Of a DNA stretch of 7,512 nt, positions 3,597 through 7,512 are shown one piece after another. How positions within the stretch are numbered: position 1 is the stretch's first letter; each line of letters starts with the position of its first letter. The position numbers were made by a program, and so were the translations under genes. A model generated the notes under the pieces. That model had not been told where the DNA came from, ran no database searches, and saw only the letters and a program-made list of their open reading frames with translations. The DNA is from Prevotella sp. (GTDB taxonomy: Bacteria; Bacteroidota; Bacteroidia; Bacteroidales; Bacteroidaceae), in contig JAEENF010000267.1 in NCBI GenBank assembly GCA_016283605.1, positions 1 through 7,512 on the forward strand, given 5' to 3'.

Positions 3597-6416
3597 ATGA
3601 AGAAAAATCTCTTACTCATAGCGTGTCTGATGTTATTCGCATCTGTTCAGGCCCAGAAGTGGACTGCTGACGGGGTGAAGGATGTCATCAGGAAAGTGAA
3701 CACCTACTGGCAGACGAACAACCCCGCTGAAGTGCGTTCGTTCTGGGACAATGCTGCCTATCACACAGGTAACATCGAAGTGTATAAACTGCTGAACGAC
3801 CCACAGATGCTCGATTACAGCATCCGCTGGGCAGAGCACAACCACTGGCAGGGGGCTACGGAGACCGACCCTGCGAAATGGAAGTACAAGAACTACGGCG
3901 AGGGACAGGACTACGTGCTCTTCGGCGACTGGCAGATCTGTTTCCAGACCTACATCGACCTCTATCACATCTCCAAGGACGAGAAGAAAGTAGCCCGTGC
4001 CAAGGAGGTGATGGGCTATGAGGCCGACTCGAAGGAACACGACTACTGGTGGTGGGCCGATGCCCTCTACATGGTGATGCCCGTGATGACGAAGATGTAT
4101 AAGCTCACGGGCGACACCAAATATCTGCGTAAACTCTACGAGAACATCCTCTATTGCGACAGCATCATGCTGGACAAGGAAACGGGACTCTACTTCCGCG
4201 ACGGCAAATACGTCTATCCCAAGCACAAGACCGCCAATGGGAGGAAAGACTTCTGGGCCCGTGGTGACGGATGGGTGTTGGCAGGACTCGCCAAGGTGCT
4301 GCAGGACATGCCTGAGACCTATGACCATCAGCCGTTCTTCGTGGAGAAGTTCGTAAACCTCGCCCGTGGCGTGAAGAAACTGCAACAGCCCGAAGGCCAC
4401 TGGACCCGTTCGATGATGGACCCAGAGCAGGCGCCTGGCTACGAGACCAGCGGTACCGCCTTCTTCTGCTACGGTCTGCTATGGGGCGTCAATCACGGCT
4501 ATCTGTCGAAGAAGGAGTTTGGCCCAACCATCGAAAAGGCCTGGAACTATCTCACAACCGTCGCCCTGCAACAGGACGGCAGGGTGGGCTACGTTCAGCC
4601 CATCGGCGAGCGTGCCATTCCCGGTCAGACGGTCGACACCAATTCGCAGGCCAACTTCGGCGTGGGTGCCTTCCTGCTGGCGGCGTGTGAATACGTCAGA
4701 TATATCGCCCTGCTGCCGCAGGCGGAAGAAGCCTTCTGGCGAGACTCCATTCCTCAGGAGATGAGGCAGAGTTATATCGCATACGGCGAACGGTATCTGG
4801 GCCAAACATGGACGACTCTACCCTGGACGGTGTTTGCTGAGAACAAGAAGACAGGCAACCGCGTGAACTACGAGGCCATCTGTTTTGAGAAACGTCGTCA
4901 GTTGGCTGCGCTCGTGATGGCAGAGATCGTAGAGGGCAAGGGCAGATTTATGAACGACATCATCGATGGACTGGGCAGCTTCTGCGAAGAAACCTGGTGG
5001 GGTATCCCTGCCCACTACGGCAAAGCGATCCCTCAGCAGGAGATGCAGGAGGTGGACCTCTTCAATGCTGAGACGGCCAGTCTCATCGTCTGGACCAGAT
5101 ATATGCTAGAAAGACAGTTGGATGACTTTTCGCCCGACATCTGTAAGCGGATAGACCAAGAGGTGGAGAAACGTATCCTGAAGCCAGCTCTGGCCAAAGA
5201 CTACTGGTGGAAGACGGCCGGCATGAACTGGAACCCCTGGATCTGCAGCAACTGGCTGGCCTGTGTGCTGATCTGCGAGAAGGATGAGGCTCGCAAAGCC
5301 GAAGCCATCGCCCAGATAGAGAAAGCCACACGGGCCTTCATCGACGCCTATCCTGAGGATGGCGGTTGTGACGAGGGTCCTGGCTACTGGGACAGAGCTG
5401 CTGCCTCGATGTTCGAGGTGCTGAGACTGTTGCCTGACGCTTCACATTTCGATGACCAGGCCGATAAGATCAGGAGGATGGCCGCATACTGCTACAAGAC
5501 CTATATCGGCCATGACTACTGCGTGAACTTTGCCGATGCCCATGAGAACAAGGCTGTGCAGCAGGTGAACATCGTCTATCCCTTCGGCCACTGGCTGAAC
5601 GACAAGACGATGAGAGAGTTTGGCGCCTATCTGGGCAAAACGAAACAGGTATTGACCGACCCCGCCAGACTCTATGACAAGAGCGGCAACTTTCCTGCGT
5701 TGGGTCGTGAGCTGTTCTTCTTGCGACATATCCGTGATTATATCGCAGAAAAAACGCAGGAACCGCTCATTAAAGACACTTGGTTGCCTGATCTGCAGAT
5801 CATGACTGCACGACGTGGGGAACTGTTTGCAGCCATGAAAGGAGGACATAACGGAGAGAGCCATAATCATAACGATGTGGGGTCTTTCATCGTTTATATC
5901 GACGGCGAACCTCTGTTTATCGATCCAGGCGTGGGCGAATATACAGCCAAGACGTTCAGCAACAAGCGTTATGAAACATGGACCATGCAGTCGGGCTATC
6001 ACAATCTGCCACAGATCAATGGCGTAGACCAGAAGGATGGTAAGACATTTGGAGCCAGGGTGGTGAGCCACAAGGACGGACTGCTGACACTCGACATCGC
6101 AGGTGCCTATCCTGAGGAAGCTGCGGTGAAATCGTGGAAAAGGACCGTTACGGCCACCAAGACGGGTGTATCGGTAACTGAGGATTTCGAGTTGAACGCC
6201 TGCAAAGCCCCAACGCGACTGATGCTGATGACCACCAACCGCGATGCGCTGAAACACATCAGCTACAACGCTAACCAACTGGAAGCAGCCGTCGAGGATG
6301 TCAGCGGTCAGCTCGATCCGCTGCTGCAAGGCATGTGGGGACAGGAGATGTATCGCATCGTGCTGACGGTGAAATCGGCAAAGACGAAGCAACAGATCAG
6401 ATATAGCATCAGATGA
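3597..6416 (+). CDS. Secreted two-domain enzyme: GH105 unsaturated uronyl hydrolase fused to heparinase II/III-type polysaccharide lyase
   Basis: The 939-residue protein has a type I signal peptide (1-19, ending SVQA). Residues of about 25-370 match GH105 (YteR/RhiN-like) hydrolases, which remove 4,5-unsaturated uronic acids: GDWQICFQTYIDLY with Asp111, WWWADALYMVMP with probable catalytic Asp155, FWARGDGW (219-226), GYETSGTAFF (281-290) and GYVQPIGE. Residues of about 390-725 look like the alpha/alpha toroid of a heparinase II/III-like lyase, with WNPWICSNWL (545-554) and DEGPGYWDRA carrying Tyr597. Residues 730-939 form the beta-sandwich part with GGHNGESHNHND (749-760), the His/Asn-rich motif typical of PF07940-type lyases, then FIDPG. 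The two parts make a sensible sequence: the lyase generates unsaturated ends and the GH105 removes such residues. Exact PL family and substrate (pectin side chain, glycosaminoglycan, other polyuronate) cannot be told. The start is fixed by the signal peptide. It appears monocistronic and converges on the nuclease gene with a 12-bp gap. Confidence 0.85.
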   Translation: MKKNLLLIACLMLFASVQAQKWTADGVKDVIRKVNTYWQTNNPAEVRSFWDNAAYHTGNIEVYKLLNDPQMLDYSIRWAEHNHWQGATETDPAKWKYKNYGEGQDYVLFGDWQICFQTYIDLYHISKDEKKVARAKEVMGYEADSKEHDYWWWADALYMVMPVMTKMYKLTGDTKYLRKLYENILYCDSIMLDKETGLYFRDGKYVYPKHKTANGRKDFWARGDGWVLAGLAKVLQDMPETYDHQPFFVEKFVNLARGVKKLQQPEGHWTRSMMDPEQAPGYETSGTAFFCYGLLWGVNHGYLSKKEFGPTIEKAWNYLTTVALQQDGRVGYVQPIGERAIPGQTVDTNSQANFGVGAFLLAACEYVRYIALLPQAEEAFWRDSIPQEMRQSYIAYGERYLGQTWTTLPWTVFAENKKTGNRVNYEAICFEKRRQLAALVMAEIVEGKGRFMNDIIDGLGSFCEETWWGIPAHYGKAIPQQEMQEVDLFNAETASLIVWTRYMLERQLDDFSPDICKRIDQEVEKRILKPALAKDYWWKTAGMNWNPWICSNWLACVLICEKDEARKAEAIAQIEKATRAFIDAYPEDGGCDEGPGYWDRAAASMFEVLRLLPDASHFDDQADKIRRMAAYCYKTYIGHDYCVNFADAHENKAVQQVNIVYPFGHWLNDKTMREFGAYLGKTKQVLTDPARLYDKSGNFPALGRELFFLRHIRDYIAEKTQEPLIKDTWLPDLQIMTARRGELFAAMKGGHNGESHNHNDVGSFIVYIDGEPLFIDPGVGEYTAKTFSNKRYETWTMQSGYHNLPQINGVDQKDGKTFGARVVSHKDGLLTLDIAGAYPEEAAVKSWKRTVTATKTGVSVTEDFELNACKAPTRLMLMTTNRDALKHISYNANQLEAAVEDVSGQLDPLLQGMWGQEMYRIVLTVKSAKTKQQIRYSIR

Positions 6417-6428
6417 ACAGTACTACTT

Positions 6429-7512
6429 CTAGTTCCTGCAGAGGGCGGCGTAAGGACAGTGGCGGCAGCGCTGGCGGTCGTCGGTAGGTACGAAGGAACC
6501 GTCAGGAGCGAAGATGTCGGAGATAATGGCATCGATATGCGACATGAAGGGCTCGGCAATGACAGAGATGTCGTTGACGGGCTCTTTGGCGAGACAGAGG
6601 GTGGGGTCGTAGTCGTCAACGCCTGCATGCTGGATGAAAAGCAGCGCAGGGCTTATCTGGTAATCAGAACCGTCCACTTTCAGCTGTCCACGCTTCATCG
6701 ACTGGCTGACGATATAACTGTAGAGGAAGGTCTGGAGGTAGTAGTCGCTATGGTCTTTCAGACTCTCTGGGTCGAAGACGGCATCGACATCAGCGAGAGA
6801 CTTCAGACGGCGGCTGCCTGTCTTGTAGTCGACGACGCGGATGCGCTGTTGGCCGTCGGGGGTGGTGATCAGGTCGAGGCGGTCGATGGTGCCACCGATG
6901 GCTATCTTCGCGCCAGTAGAGGCCACACGGTAAGGCATCTTGACGAGATATTCGAGGCCGAGGATGGTGAAGGGCGCCAGCCGGCGGTCGATCTCGAGGA
7001 GCTGATGGAGGTAACGGATGATGACTTCACGGTTGATGATCTGAAGACCGTTGAGTTCAAGGGTTTTCAGTTCTTCATGGATGGCATCGTCGACAGCACG
7101 GTGGATGTCGACCTCGTTGTCGAGTACGCGGTTGATGGTCTCTTTCGTGATGACTGGCGACTGCTCAGCGAGACGGCTATACAGCAAATGGGCGGCAAGA
7201 TGGAAAATGTTTCCGAAGATTCGGTTGTCGATGATCTCGTCTTCGTTGACGTCGAGTTCCTCAAGCCCGCTGACATAATAATAAAAGAACATACGCTGGC
7301 AACGCATGTAGCGGTTGATGGCGGAGGGGGTGAGGAGTTGCAGGCGGTCGCTGAGGATGGACATGACGGCAGGGGTCTTGGAAATGGGAGAGAGACCCGT
7401 GCTGGGCTGTTCGCCTGACGCCAGATGTCCCCCCAGGTGACGGAAAGTGATCTGCTGGCGACTCTCGACCATCATCTGAAGCATGAAACGCGACATCTCG
7501 CCCGTCTGGCCG
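6429..7512 (-). CDS. AddB-like PD-(D/E)XK nuclease with Fe-S cysteine signature, 5' part outside the window
   Basis: The frame is open to the window edge; the 360 complete codons present are the C-terminal nuclease region of a larger protein. Numbered from the first complete codon, landmarks are LTPSAINRYMRC with Cys71, GNIFH with His104, GGTIDRLD with Asp210, VVDYKTGS with Asp228 and Lys230 (the D-x-K core), QTFLY with Gln260 and Tyr264, and CRHCPYAALC at 349-358. Cys71 plus C-x2-C-x5-C is the arrangement that holds a 4Fe-4S cluster in AddB-type nucleases. The likely role is double-strand break end processing together with an AddA-like helicase-nuclease, in the cytoplasm. Met at 7496 is internal, not the start: the preceding residues (GQTGE) continue in frame and family members begin far upstream. 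Whether the helicase-like part is present lies outside the window. Confidence 0.85.
   Translation of the reverse strand, partial: GQTGEMSRFMLQMMVESRQQITFRHLGGHLASGEQPSTGLSPISKTPAVMSILSDRLQLLTPSAINRYMRCQRMFFYYYVSGLEELDVNEDEIIDNRIFGNIFHLAAHLLYSRLAEQSPVITKETINRVLDNEVDIHRAVDDAIHEELKTLELNGLQIINREVIIRYLHQLLEIDRRLAPFTILGLEYLVKMPYRVASTGAKIAIGGTIDRLDLITTPDGQQRIRVVDYKTGSRRLKSLADVDAVFDPESLKDHSDYYLQTFLYSYIVSQSMKRGQLKVDGSDYQISPALLFIQHAGVDDYDPTLCLAKEPVNDISVIAEPFMSHIDAIISDIFAPDGSFVPTDDRQRCRHCPYAALCRN

Noticed and set aside
3633..4400. 255-codon minus-strand open frame
   Set aside because: It is a shadow of the GH105 half; His/Val-rich and motif-free.
5442..6392. 316-codon open frame on the minus strand
   Set aside because: It lies wholly antisense to the lyase half of the 939-residue enzyme, which has clear domain motifs; the antisense product shows no recognisable motif.
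6459..7418. 319-codon open frame on the plus strand
   Set aside because: It is antisense to the nuclease gene, whose D-x-K core and four-cysteine signature are unmistakable; the plus-strand product is Val/Asp-rich without a domain.

Overview
The window looks like a chromosomal segment of a Bacteroidetes bacterium, most likely Prevotella or a close relative from a gut or rumen-type habitat. The evidence is three candidate promoters of the Bacteroidetes type (TTG, 20-nt spacer, TAnnTTTG), leaders that are A-rich or lack a Shine-Dalgarno, lipoproteins and CAZymes with typical Bacteroidetes signal peptides, and a DUF3987/M15-peptidase cassette of the kind common in this group. Genus assignment is inference.

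Layout. (1) Bases 2-907 (-): the N-terminal 302 codons of a secreted GH5 beta-mannanase, cut by the window edge before its nucleophile, with two candidate promoters upstream. (2) Bases 908-1630: about 720 bp without a convincing gene, but full of structure: a heptamer tandem repeat, two octamer arrays in inverted orientation, and between them a perfect 52-bp all-A/T palindrome. (3) Bases 1631-2053 (-): a small lipoprotein with one bacterial Ig-like (Big_2-type) domain, its own Shine-Dalgarno and a good terminator. (4) Bases 2107-3444 (+): what looks like a degraded mobile or phage-derived cassette. It holds the C-terminal third of a DUF3987-type (VirE/primase-helicase-like) protein, another octamer array, a nonamer repeat, and an M15-type D-Ala-D-Ala carboxypeptidase-like gene whose reading frame carries an inserted REP/BIME-like palindromic element. 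(5) Bases 3597-6416 (+): a 939-residue secreted enzyme that appears to fuse a GH105 unsaturated uronyl hydrolase to a heparinase II/III-type polysaccharide lyase. (6) Bases 6429-7512 (-): the C-terminal 360 codons of an AddB-like PD-(D/E)XK nuclease with the four-cysteine Fe-S signature.

How it fits together. The mannanase and the lyase/hydrolase fusion point to plant- or host-polysaccharide degradation, but no SusC/SusD, sensor or other PUL marker is in the window. The fusion makes biochemical sense: a lyase creates 4,5-unsaturated uronyl ends and a GH105 removes such residues. The DUF3987/M15 block and its repeats separate the two CAZyme genes and look like an eroding insertion. No complete defence system, CRISPR array, tRNA or rRNA was seen. 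The most unusual signals are the palindrome nested in inverted octamer arrays, the palindromic element inside the M15 coding frame, and the two-enzyme fusion.
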